In this document: in pieces, positions 17,735-24,589 of the stretch
Layout: every line of letters begins with the position of its first letter
Numbering within the stretch: position 1 is the first letter of the stretch
Assembly: GCF_037023745.1 (NCBI RefSeq)
Contig: NZ_CP146101.1
Coordinates: 4,394,001 to 4,458,000 of the forward strand
Direction: 5' to 3'
Source: Streptomyces sp. SCSIO 30461
GTDB taxonomy: Bacteria; Actinomycetota; Actinomycetes; Streptomycetales; Streptomycetaceae
Length of the DNA stretch: 64,000 nt
Made by a program: the position numbers and the translations under genes
The notes under the pieces: model-generated
Told to the model about the DNA's origin: nothing
Database searches by the model: none
What the model saw: only the letters and a program-made list of their open reading frames with translations

Positions 17735-19807
17735 TCACCGAGCCGTGCGCGGCAGGACCCGCGCGAGGAGCACCGCCACGTCGTCCTGGACCTCGGAGGT
17801 CAGCAACTGGTCGAGGATGTGATCGCAGATCTCGTCCAGCGGGTGGTCGAGCTGCCGCAGCGCACCGCCGAGTTCGCGCATGCCCTGGTCGACGTCCCGA
17901 TCCCGGGTCTCGATCAGGCCGTCGGTGTAGAGGACCAGCAGGCTCCCGGGCAGAAGGGTGACGCGCTCGGTCTGGAAACCCGGGGCGCAGGTGCCCAGGG
18001 GTACGCCCGGTGGGCCGTCGAGGAAGGTGACCGCTCCCAGCGGATCGACGATCGCGGGCGGTGGATGGCCGGCCCTGGCGATCTCGCAACTGCCGGTCAA
18101 CGGATCGTGGACGGCGTAGACACAGGTGGCCATCTCGTGTTCGCCGAGTTCGGCCACGGCGGCGTCGAGCGAGCTGAGAATGCGGTCCGGGTTGAAACCG
18201 TGGCGGGCCAGTGTGCGTACCGCCGTGCGCAGTTGGCCCATCACCGCCGCCGAGTGGACACCGTGGCCCATGACATCACCGATCACCAAGCCGGTGCTGC
18301 CGTCGGGTAGGGCGATGGCATCGAACCAGTCACCGCCCACGGCTTGGTCGCTCGCGGGCAGGTAGCGTCCGGTGAGCTCCAGACCGGCGACCCGGGGCAG
18401 TGAGCTGTGGGCCAGGCTGCGCCGCAGGGCGAGCGAGGCAGCCCGCTGCGCGGTGTACATGCGGGCGTTGTCGATGCTCAGCGCCGCCCGGGCGACGAGT
18501 TCGTCGATGAGCACGCAGTCCTGGTCGTCGAACGGCTCGCGATCGCGGGTACGGGTCAGCACGACCGCCCCCAGTACCCTGCCGCGCGCGACCAGCGGGA
18601 CCAGTCGTGCGCAGGACATCCGGTCGGCGAAGTAGGTGCGCAGTCGCTCGCCCTGCGGGCCGGGCATCAGGGCTGAGAGGTCGGACTGGTAGAGGTTCAT
18701 CGGGCGTCCCTCGGCCATCACCTGCTCGTACACCGAGCCGGCGGGGACCTGGAAGGTCATCCCCACGACCAGCTTCGCCGTGGGGGACTCCGAATCGGGG
18801 AAGGCCACGGCGACCCTGCGCATCACGCCGTGGCTGGAGGAGGCGGCCTCGTCGGGATCGATGACCTCTTCGAACAGCTGCACGTCCGCGGAGTCGGACA
18901 GCTGCGGCACCAGCAGCCGCACCACTTCGTCGGCGGTCTGCCGAAGGTCCAGTGTGGTACCGACACGGGTCCCCGCCTCGGCCAGCAGCGAGAACCGCCG
19001 GCGTGCCCGCTCGGCCTCGGCCTGGGCCCGCTGTCCCTCGGTGATGTCGATCAGTGAGGCGATCAGTCCGAGGCTCTGGCCACCGGTGTCGAGCAGCGGC
19101 GCACAGGAGCAGGACCAGGTGCGGTCGTGCCCGGGGTCGGCCCGGGTGCGGCCCGTGCCGCGCACATCGACCACCGACACACCGTCGGCGAACGCCTGCC
19201 GCATCACCCGCTCGAGGGCCCGGGTCACAGAGCCCGGCGCCACATCGGACGGGCGCTTGCCCAGGTGCTCGGCGGCGGACACGCCATTCATCCGGGCGAG
19301 CGCGTCATTGACCCGTAGGTAGCGCAGGTCGGGATCGAGCATGGCCAGGCCGATGGGCGACTGGGTGAAGAGGCCCTCCATGGCCGCCAAAGCGTCCCGC
19401 ATCCTCAGGACGGCCGATGTCTCCACGGCCACCACCAGGATGCCCGTGTCGCCACCCGGGGCGGGAGAAGGGCAGATCCACATCTCCATGGGCACGATGT
19501 GCCCGTCACGGTGGCGTACGGGGAGGGCGCCGACGATGGTCTCTCCCGCGATGACCTTTTCGTTCAGCTGTTCGGCGAGCCGCCAGTTGGTCTCGGGCAC
19601 CAGGATGGGGATGCCGTTGCGGCCCAGCAGCTGCTCCGCGGTGTAGCCGAGCAGGTCCCGGGCGGCGAGCGACCATTCGAGGAGTACGCCCTTGGTGTCG
19701 GTCTTCCAGAGGGCGACCGGCAGGAGATCGCGGAGCACGCCCGCGTAGCCGACCGCCGTGACGGGCTGGTCCGGCACGTTCCTCGCGCGACGCTCGTCTG
19801 TGTCCAC
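17735..19807 (-). CDS. PAS-PAS-GAF-SpoIIE (PP2C) serine phosphatase
   Basis: This 690-residue cytoplasmic sensor phosphatase has two PAS domains (about 20-130, containing TDTKGVLLEWSLAARDLLGY, and about 140-255, containing LAMLDPDLRYLRVND), then a GAF domain (about 265-440), then a SpoIIE-type PP2C domain (about 465-690). The metal-site motifs are GGDWFDAIALPDG, GDVMGHG and YTDGLIETRD. Such proteins dephosphorylate STAS anti-sigma antagonists in partner switching, with PAS/GAF domains sensing small molecules, redox or light. The gene stands alone and converges with the glycosyltransferase gene. No transmembrane segment is seen. Confidence 0.88.
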   Translation of the reverse strand: MDTDERRARNVPDQPVTAVGYAGVLRDLLPVALWKTDTKGVLLEWSLAARDLLGYTAEQLLGRNGIPILVPETNWRLAEQLNEKVIAGETIVGALPVRHRDGHIVPMEMWICPSPAPGGDTGILVVAVETSAVLRMRDALAAMEGLFTQSPIGLAMLDPDLRYLRVNDALARMNGVSAAEHLGKRPSDVAPGSVTRALERVMRQAFADGVSVVDVRGTGRTRADPGHDRTWSCSCAPLLDTGGQSLGLIASLIDITEGQRAQAEAERARRRFSLLAEAGTRVGTTLDLRQTADEVVRLLVPQLSDSADVQLFEEVIDPDEAASSSHGVMRRVAVAFPDSESPTAKLVVGMTFQVPAGSVYEQVMAEGRPMNLYQSDLSALMPGPQGERLRTYFADRMSCARLVPLVARGRVLGAVVLTRTRDREPFDDQDCVLIDELVARAALSIDNARMYTAQRAASLALRRSLAHSSLPRVAGLELTGRYLPASDQAVGGDWFDAIALPDGSTGLVIGDVMGHGVHSAAVMGQLRTAVRTLARHGFNPDRILSSLDAAVAELGEHEMATCVYAVHDPLTGSCEIARAGHPPPAIVDPLGAVTFLDGPPGVPLGTCAPGFQTERVTLLPGSLLVLYTDGLIETRDRDVDQGMRELGGALRQLDHPLDEICDHILDQLLTSEVQDDVAVLLARVLPRTAR

Positions 19808-20014
19808 GCAACGACCTCACTCCGGGGACTGCGGGCCCTTGCCGGGCTCGTGGTCCCCGCGGTCTTCCGGCCGGGGGCACTGGCGTGCGCACCCCACGGC
19901 ACCCGGAGGCGGTCACTCCATCCGCCGGTATGTCAGGATCTCCCTAGATCACCCTATCCAAGGCGCTCTCATGGGCAAGCGAAGCGGGCCAGGGGGGACC
20001 ACCACGGACGGTGA

Positions 20015-20854
20015 CTACGCCGGGCCGCGCGTGGTGACCGTGAAGAGCCCGCCGTCCGGATCGCGGAGCATGACACGCCGGGCGGCGGCAGGAACGTCAT
20101 CCGGGCCGTGCCCTGGGCCGGGCGGGGGCGGGACGTCGTCCTCGTCCTCGATTTCGGGCTCGGTGACGGCGCCGCCCCCGAGCCGGGTGGCCGCGTCGAT
20201 TGCGGCGTCGATGTCGGGCACATAGAAGTACACATGCCAGCGCGGCCTGACCCGGGGATCGGGCGCCGCCTCGACCGCGCCGCCGGTGAGCCGCGCGACC
20301 TTGTCCGGCCCGTGGCGGAGCACGACGTGCTCGTCCTCGTAGGACACCTGGACGCCGCCGGGACGTTCGCTCCCCCAGTCGAAGACCTCGGCGTAGAAGA
20401 TCGCGGCCTCGAAGGCGTCCCTGGTACGCAGCTCCAGCCAGGCAGGGGCGCGGCTGCGGCCCACGGTCCAGTCCGGGATGACCTTGCCCTGCCAGAAGCC
20501 GAACACGGCGCCGTCGCGGTCGGCGGCGAGGGCGGCCCGGCCGGTGCCGAAACTGATCGGGCCGACGGCGACCGTGGCACTGCGCTCGCTGATACGGGCC
20601 GCGGTCACATCCGCGTCGTCGACGGCGAAGTAGGGGATCCACTCCACGGCCACCGCGAGACTGCGGGCGAGAGCGCCGATCCCGGCGATCGGGGCTCCGT
20701 CGAGGAACGCCACGGAGAACTCGTCCCCCAGGCTGGTGGTCCGGAACTCCCAGCCGAGTACGGCGCCGTAGAAGTGCTGCGCGGCATGCAGGTCACGCGC
20801 CATGAGACTGACCCAACACGGAGCGCCGGACACCGCATGACTTGACGTCGACAC
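20015..20854 (-). CDS. VOC (glyoxalase-fold) family protein, two-domain
   Basis: This 279-residue protein contains two tandem vicinal-oxygen-chelate modules. The first begins CWVSLMARDLHAAQHFYGAVLGWEF and the second begins PAWLELRTRDAFEAAIFYAEVFDWG, each with the characteristic helix-then-GW/FDW edge. A terminal FTVTTRGPA tail ends the protein. Two-module VOC proteins include dioxygenases, bleomycin-resistance-like binders and hydroxylase-like proteins; the metal ligands are not complete enough to call a specific enzyme. It is a single-gene unit with no functional neighbour. Confidence 0.82.
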   Translation of the reverse strand: MSTSSHAVSGAPCWVSLMARDLHAAQHFYGAVLGWEFRTTSLGDEFSVAFLDGAPIAGIGALARSLAVAVEWIPYFAVDDADVTAARISERSATVAVGPISFGTGRAALAADRDGAVFGFWQGKVIPDWTVGRSRAPAWLELRTRDAFEAAIFYAEVFDWGSERPGGVQVSYEDEHVVLRHGPDKVARLTGGAVEAAPDPRVRPRWHVYFYVPDIDAAIDAATRLGGGAVTEPEIEDEDDVPPPPGPGHGPDDVPAAARRVMLRDPDGGLFTVTTRGPA

Positions 20855-21016
20855 GACTCGCCAACCCCATTTCGCCGCATGATCCTATACAACCAAACCA
20901 CGCTATTCGCTTCCGCGCGGAGAACGGGGGAACACCTGCGCGCGGCGCGGTCCGGGCGGCGGCTTCCGCCTGTTGGCGAGGTCGGCCGCCTCGGTCCCCA
21001 TGAGCGGCGCACACCG

Positions 21017-21041
21017 GTTTTCCCGGGGTGCCTGCGGGTAC
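21017..21041 (+). promoter_or_regulatory. SigB-type promoter of csbD
   Basis: GTTT at 21017-21020 is separated by 15 bp from GGGTAC at 21036-21041, matching the SigB-family promoter pattern of Streptomyces (GNNT, 14-16 bp, GGGTAC/T). It lies 128 bp upstream of a csbD-type gene, a family classically under SigB control. A SigB-type sigma factor gene lies in this window at 29662. Confidence 0.6.
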
Positions 21042-21081
21042 CCGGAGGGCACGTGGGCCCGCGGGTTGCGGTGCCCATCAC

Positions 21082-21113
21082 TCTGACGCACGGTGAATCT
21101 GACGCACGGTGAA
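21082..21113. repeat. 16-bp tandem repeat, two copies
   Basis: TCTGACGCACGGTGAA occurs twice head to tail, exactly, at 21082-21097 and 21098-21113. It sits in the presumed 5' untranslated region of csbD. It may be a duplication without function or a regulator site. Confidence 0.7.
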
Positions 21114-21168
21114 CGGGGCTGGGTCCCGCTGGACCGACCCGCGGAGAGCCCGAGAGGACGGCGATCCC

Positions 21169-21339
21169 ATGCACAAGGGGAAGACGAAGCAGATCAAGGG
21201 CAAGTTCAAGGAGACTCTCGGCAAGACCATGCACCACCGCTCCATGCAGCGGGAGGGGCGCAGCGAGCAGTTGCTGGGCAAGGCCCAGGAGATGGCAGAG
21301 AAAGCGGCCGACCGTCTGCGCAAGCGGGGTCGACACTGA
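21169..21339 (+). CDS. CsbD family stress protein
   Basis: This 56-residue, highly charged helical protein begins MHKGKTKQIKGKFKETLGKT and continues GRSEQLLGKAQEMAEKAADRLRKR, the signature pattern of CsbD (repeated K/E-rich helix with GK turns). CsbD is a small general-stress protein of unknown mechanism, SigB-controlled in Bacillus. The preceding GAGAGGACGG provides a ribosome binding site 9 bp or so upstream. A SigB-type promoter and a downstream hairpin terminator delimit a single-gene transcript. Confidence 0.85.
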   Translation: MHKGKTKQIKGKFKETLGKTMHHRSMQREGRSEQLLGKAQEMAEKAADRLRKRGRH

Positions 21340-21366
21340 GGCCGCAGCATCGGCAACGCGATGTGA

Positions 21367-21398
21367 CCGGTGGGGCGCCGTGGACGGCACCCCACCGG
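21367..21398. terminator. Hairpin terminator between convergent genes
   Basis: CCGGTGGGG pairs with CCCCACCGG around an inner GCCG/CGGC stem with a TGGA loop. It lies 27 bp after csbD and 32 bp from the end of the convergent secreted-protein gene, so it can act in both directions. Confidence 0.65.
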
Positions 21399-21429
21399 CA
21401 TCGTGCGGTGAGCGGGCGGACCGAATCGG

Positions 21430-22071
21430 TCAGCTGACGGCCGTGGTGCTCAGCACGGGGTTGGGTGACGGGTAGCAGGCTGTCGGCACATTGACGGTGA
21501 CGAAGAGGATCGGCACCTTGGCGGTGAAGGTGAGCCCCGGGCTCGCATAGCTGCTGCCGGCGAGCCGCGCCTGGATGCTGGTGCCCGCCGCGCCCGCCTT
21601 CAAGTCCAGGTTGACCGTCGGAAGCGTGAAAGTGGCACCGCCGTTGATCGGTCCCGGCACGGTCATGGTGACGGTGCTGCCGCTGACGGCGACGCTCGGA
21701 GTGCCCGAGCCGATACCGGAGCCACCCGACAGGGACTGGCCCACCAGCGTGGAGTTAGCCGGCACCGGCATGCTGAGCTTGATGCTGCCGATGTTCTTGA
21801 CCTTGTACCCGCTGACCGAGCCGGGGACCGTCATGGTGGTGGGCGCCAGTGACACCCGGAAGGTGCTTCCGGCGGCGACCGATGCGGGTGCGGTGGCGTC
21901 GACGCCGCTGGCGACCTCGAAGGTCTGCGCCCCGCCGACGGGCGGGGTCGCCTGGCAGGCGAAGCTCAGCGGCGTGGTGGCGGCGGATGCGGGCGCCACG
22001 GCGATGCCGACGAGCGCCGCGCCTGCGGCCAATGCCATCGGTAAGCGCTTGAGTGTGGGGGCGAGTCTCAT
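21430..22071 (-). CDS. Secreted protein of unknown function
   Basis: This 213-residue protein starts with a clear Sec signal peptide (basic MRLAPTLKR, hydrophobic ALAAGAALVGIAV, cleavage near APASAA, about residue 31). The mature part is Gly/Ser/Thr/Pro/Val-rich and beta-predicted, with one early Cys (FACQATPP) and one late (ACYPSPNP) that could form a disulfide. Conserved-looking blocks include SVSGYKVKNIGSIKLSMP and TLVGQSLSGGSG. It resembles actinobacterial cell-surface proteins without a defined role. Leu10 is encoded by the rare TTA codon (plus-strand 22042-22044), which would make translation depend on the bldA tRNA. Confidence 0.75.
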   Translation of the reverse strand: MRLAPTLKRLPMALAAGAALVGIAVAPASAATTPLSFACQATPPVGGAQTFEVASGVDATAPASVAAGSTFRVSLAPTTMTVPGSVSGYKVKNIGSIKLSMPVPANSTLVGQSLSGGSGIGSGTPSVAVSGSTVTMTVPGPINGGATFTLPTVNLDLKAGAAGTSIQARLAGSSYASPGLTFTAKVPILFVTVNVPTACYPSPNPVLSTTAVS

Positions 22072-22402
22072 CGTTCACCCTCCTGATGGAGTCGGTGGTG
22101 CGAGGCATGGGGATACCGTGCGGCCCGCACGGCGTGGGGAACTCTCGGCGGAACGGGCGGAAACGCAATGCGCCGCGAAGGCGTCTGCCCTGAGGCAGCG
22201 CGACGAGCGAGAAAAAGAGCGACTTGACGCATGCATGTCACCACGCGCTCCGAACGAAGTCCAGGGCTCCGTTCCCGTGTAATCCCTCAGGATCCCGCAG
22301 CCGCGCCCCATCGGGATCCCACAGCCCGAACGCACGACCGGCGACGCGACGGCCTCACGGTCCGGTCATGCGACACGAACCGCAGCACCCGGCCTCCCCG
22401 GC
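22072..22402. other. Intergenic region, no gene seen
   Basis: This 331-bp region lies upstream of the secreted-protein gene and downstream of the DUF6158 gene, both on the minus strand. It should hold the secreted-protein promoter and ribosome binding site (GGAGGGTGAACG before the start). No protein-like reading frame, repeat or strong hairpin stood out. Confidence 0.5.
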
Positions 22403-22645
22403 TCATCTCCAGTCCTCACGGGCGCGCGCGCCCGCCCGCGTACGACCGGCCACCGGGGCGCGATCAGGGTGCCGCCGCAGGTACTCCCCCTCCAGCTCCT
22501 TCATCCGGAGCGTATGGGTGGCCAGGGCGTCGTCGGATCCGTGCAGCAAGGTCTCATGACGTGTCCGGTGGACCGCTTCGAGCTCCCTGAGCAGCTGAGC
22601 TTCCCCCAGCTGCCGGGGGGCCACCCCGCGACTCTGTTCACTCAT
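22403..22645 (-). CDS. DUF6158 family protein
   Basis: This 80-residue protein (MSEQSRGVAPRQLGEAQLL and onward) is of the small, charged, helical type found throughout Streptomyces with the pattern QLLRELEAVHRTRHETLLHG, THTLRMKELEGEYLRRHPDR and a basic GRTRAGARAREDWR tail; I recall this as DUF6158. No function is known. The start is the ATG at 22645, preceded by an AGGAGG-like site (CAGGAGGTGCGC). It is divergent from nsrR, so the promoter region between them is shared. Confidence 0.75.
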   Translation of the reverse strand: MSEQSRGVAPRQLGEAQLLRELEAVHRTRHETLLHGSDDALATHTLRMKELEGEYLRRHPDRAPVAGRTRAGARAREDWR

Positions 22646-22740
22646 GGCGCGCACCTCCTGATTCCTGTGTACGGCGGACCCGTCCGCACCGCGACCCGCG
22701 CCGGGAATGAGACCGGGCTCACACCACTCCAGCCGCGTTA

Positions 22741-22765
22741 AATAGGAATACGAGATGCTTATTTG
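22741..22765. promoter_or_regulatory. NsrR operator, autoregulatory
   Basis: The 25-bp sequence from AAATAGG to CTTATTT is an imperfect inverted repeat with AATA/TATT arms matching the 11-1-11 NsrR architecture. It lies 14 bp upstream of the nsrR start and probably also reads into the divergent DUF6158 promoter. Confidence 0.65.
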
Positions 22766-22778
22766 GTAGCGTCCTGCC

Positions 22779-23222
22779 ATGCGGCTCACGAAGTTCACCG
22801 ACCTGGCACTCCGCGCCGTGATGCGCCTCGCGGTCGGGGACACCGGCGGGCCACTCACCACTCGCGAGGTGGCGGACGCCGTGGACGTGCCCTACACCCA
22901 CATGGCGAAGGCCATCGCACGACTCCAGCACCTCGGCGTGGTGGAGGCGCGGCGCGGACGCGGCGGCGGGCTCGCACTCACCGAGGCGGGACGCCAGACC
23001 TCGGTCGGCCGCCTGGTCCGCACCCTGGAGGGCGAGGAGGAGGTCGTCGCCTGCGAGGGCGATCCGCCCTGCCCGCTGCGCGGCGCCTGCCGCCTCCGAC
23101 ACGCCCTGCGCGAGGCCCAGGAAGCCTTCTACAGCACGCTCGACCCTCTCACCGTCAACGACCTCGTAGCGCCACCCACCGGGCCGGTGCTGGCCGGACT
23201 GGCGGGGCGCCCGAAGGCCTGA
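22779..23222 (+). CDS. nsrR: Rrf2-family nitric-oxide-sensing repressor NsrR
   Basis: This 147-residue protein has an N-terminal Rrf2 winged helix (MRLTKFTDLALRAVMRLA, with the wing LQHLGVVEARRGRGGGLAL). It carries three cysteines spaced C-x5-C-x5-C (Cys92, Cys98, Cys104), the ligand set that holds an NO-sensitive 4Fe-4S cluster in Streptomyces NsrR. With the cluster intact it represses; NO damages the cluster and releases DNA. The gene sits directly upstream of a flavohaemoglobin gene, and both promoters carry NsrR-like inverted repeats. Length and motifs are normal for the family. Confidence 0.93.
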   Translation: MRLTKFTDLALRAVMRLAVGDTGGPLTTREVADAVDVPYTHMAKAIARLQHLGVVEARRGRGGGLALTEAGRQTSVGRLVRTLEGEEEVVACEGDPPCPLRGACRLRHALREAQEAFYSTLDPLTVNDLVAPPTGPVLAGLAGRPKA

Positions 23223-23264
23223 TCCCGACCCCCCGGCCGCCGGCCACGCCGCCGCCCGCCATTG

Positions 23265-23287
23265 AATGCGAAGATCATCTACCAATT
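23265..23287. promoter_or_regulatory. NsrR operator of the flavohaemoglobin gene
   Basis: The 23-bp sequence from AATGCGAAGAT to ATCTACCAATT is an 11-1-11 inverted repeat with 8 of 11 positions matching. It ends 10 bp upstream of the hmp ATG, so a bound repressor would occlude the start of transcription or translation. Confidence 0.7.
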
Positions 23288-23297
23288 AGGAGCCCCG

Positions 23298-24509
23298 ATG
23301 CTGTCAGCACGTTCCACCCCGCTCATCCGCGCCACCCTGCCCGTCGTCGGCGCCGCCATCGCCGAGGTGACCGAGGTCTTCTACCGACGGCTGTTCGAGG
23401 AGCACCCCGACTTGCTGCGCGACCTCTTCAACCGGGGCAACCAGGCGAACGGGGCGCAGCAGCAGGCACTCGCGGGCTCCATCGCAGGGTTCGCCGGCAT
23501 GCTGCTCGAGCAGCCCGGTGCCCGGCCGGACGCCCTGCTCCTGAGGATCGCCCACAAGCACGCCTCACTGGGTATCACCTCGGAGCAGTACAAGCTCGTC
23601 CACCGCCATCTCTTCGCGGCGATAGTCGAGGTGCTCGGCGAGGACACCGTCACGACGGAGGTGGCCGAGGCGTGGGACGAGGTGTACTGGCTGATGGCCA
23701 ACGCCCTCATCGCCGTCGAGGCACGCCTCTATCGCGAGGCGCGGGTGACCGAAGGCGAGGTCTGGCGGCAGATGGTGGTCACCGAACGCCGCACGGAGTC
23801 CCGGAACACCATCTCCTTGACGCTGCGCGCCGCCGACGACCGCACCACCGCTCCTTTCCGGCCTGGCCAGTACATCAGCGTTCAGGTCGAACTCCCCGAC
23901 GGAGCACGACAGATCCGTCAGTACAGCCTGTCCTCCGCGCCTGACAGTCCGCACTGGCGGATCACCGTCAAGCGTGTCGTCGACGGCAGCACGCCGGACG
24001 GCGAGGTGTCGTCCTGGTTGCACGCACACGCACGTCCCGGCGACTCGCTGACCGTCTCCGACCCCTTCGGCGACTTGGTCCTGCCCCCGGGTGACGGCCC
24101 GCTGCTCCTGGCTTCCGCCGGGATCGGCTGCACACCGATGCTGTCCATGCTCGGCCGACTCGCCGGCACCAGGTCCGCACGTCCGGTGACGGTCGTCCAC
24201 GCCGACCGCAGCCCGGAGGACCACGCCCACCGCGAGGAACTGCGGGCCCTGGTGGACCGCCTTCCCGGAGCGACGCTGCGCCTCTGCTACGAAACCGCCG
24301 GGGACTCCTCCGGCGATCTGCCGGAGGGGGCTCGACTCGGCCGCGCCGACGCCTGGGCCCTCGACCTGCCGGACGGGGTGACCGTCTTCATGTGCGGGCC
24401 GCTCCCCTTCATGCGCGCGTTCCGCGGCGATCTGCTGCGACGCGGTGTACCGGCCCAGTCGATCCACTACGAGGTTTTCGGCCCCGACCTCTGGCTCGGA
24501 CGCGACTGA
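23298..24509 (+). CDS. hmp: Flavohaemoglobin, nitric oxide dioxygenase
   Basis: This 403-residue protein has an N-terminal globin (about 1-140) with distal-pocket Tyr29 (VFYRRLF) and proximal His88 (IAHKHASLGI). The FAD domain has FRPGQYISVQV and the RQYSLSSAP flavin motif, and the NAD(P)H domain has ASAGIGCTPMLSML and MCGPLPFM. Hmp oxidises NO to nitrate using O2 and NAD(P)H. The ATG at 23298 has an AGGAG site upstream and an NsrR box immediately before it. A further upstream ATG in frame would split the operator. Together with nsrR this forms a self-contained NO defence unit. Confidence 0.93.
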   Translation: MLSARSTPLIRATLPVVGAAIAEVTEVFYRRLFEEHPDLLRDLFNRGNQANGAQQQALAGSIAGFAGMLLEQPGARPDALLLRIAHKHASLGITSEQYKLVHRHLFAAIVEVLGEDTVTTEVAEAWDEVYWLMANALIAVEARLYREARVTEGEVWRQMVVTERRTESRNTISLTLRAADDRTTAPFRPGQYISVQVELPDGARQIRQYSLSSAPDSPHWRITVKRVVDGSTPDGEVSSWLHAHARPGDSLTVSDPFGDLVLPPGDGPLLLASAGIGCTPMLSMLGRLAGTRSARPVTVVHADRSPEDHAHREELRALVDRLPGATLRLCYETAGDSSGDLPEGARLGRADAWALDLPDGVTVFMCGPLPFMRAFRGDLLRRGVPAQSIHYEVFGPDLWLGRD

Positions 24510-24526
24510 CCGCCCGGCCGCCCGGC

Positions 24527-24574
24527 CGGCCTGCCGACCGGTCGAACTGCCGGCCTGCCGACCGGTCGAACTGC
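24527..24574. repeat. 24-bp tandem repeat, two copies
   Basis: The 24-bp unit beginning CGGCCTGCCGACCGG is duplicated exactly at 24527-24550 and 24551-24574, between the convergent hmp and phosphatase genes. Each unit contains the self-complementary GACCGGTC, so the duplicate can fold and may contribute to termination. Confidence 0.65.
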
Positions 24575-24589
24575 CGGTCGGTGAACCCT

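Larger units (their letters stand above)
20855..21168. other. Intergenic region upstream of csbD
   Basis: This 314-bp stretch contains no gene that I can support. It holds an AT-richer patch near 20875-20915 that could be the promoter of the VOC gene, a SigB-type promoter at 21017-21041, and a 16-bp tandem repeat (TCTGACGCACGGTGAA twice, 21082-21113) between that promoter and the csbD start. Confidence 0.5.
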
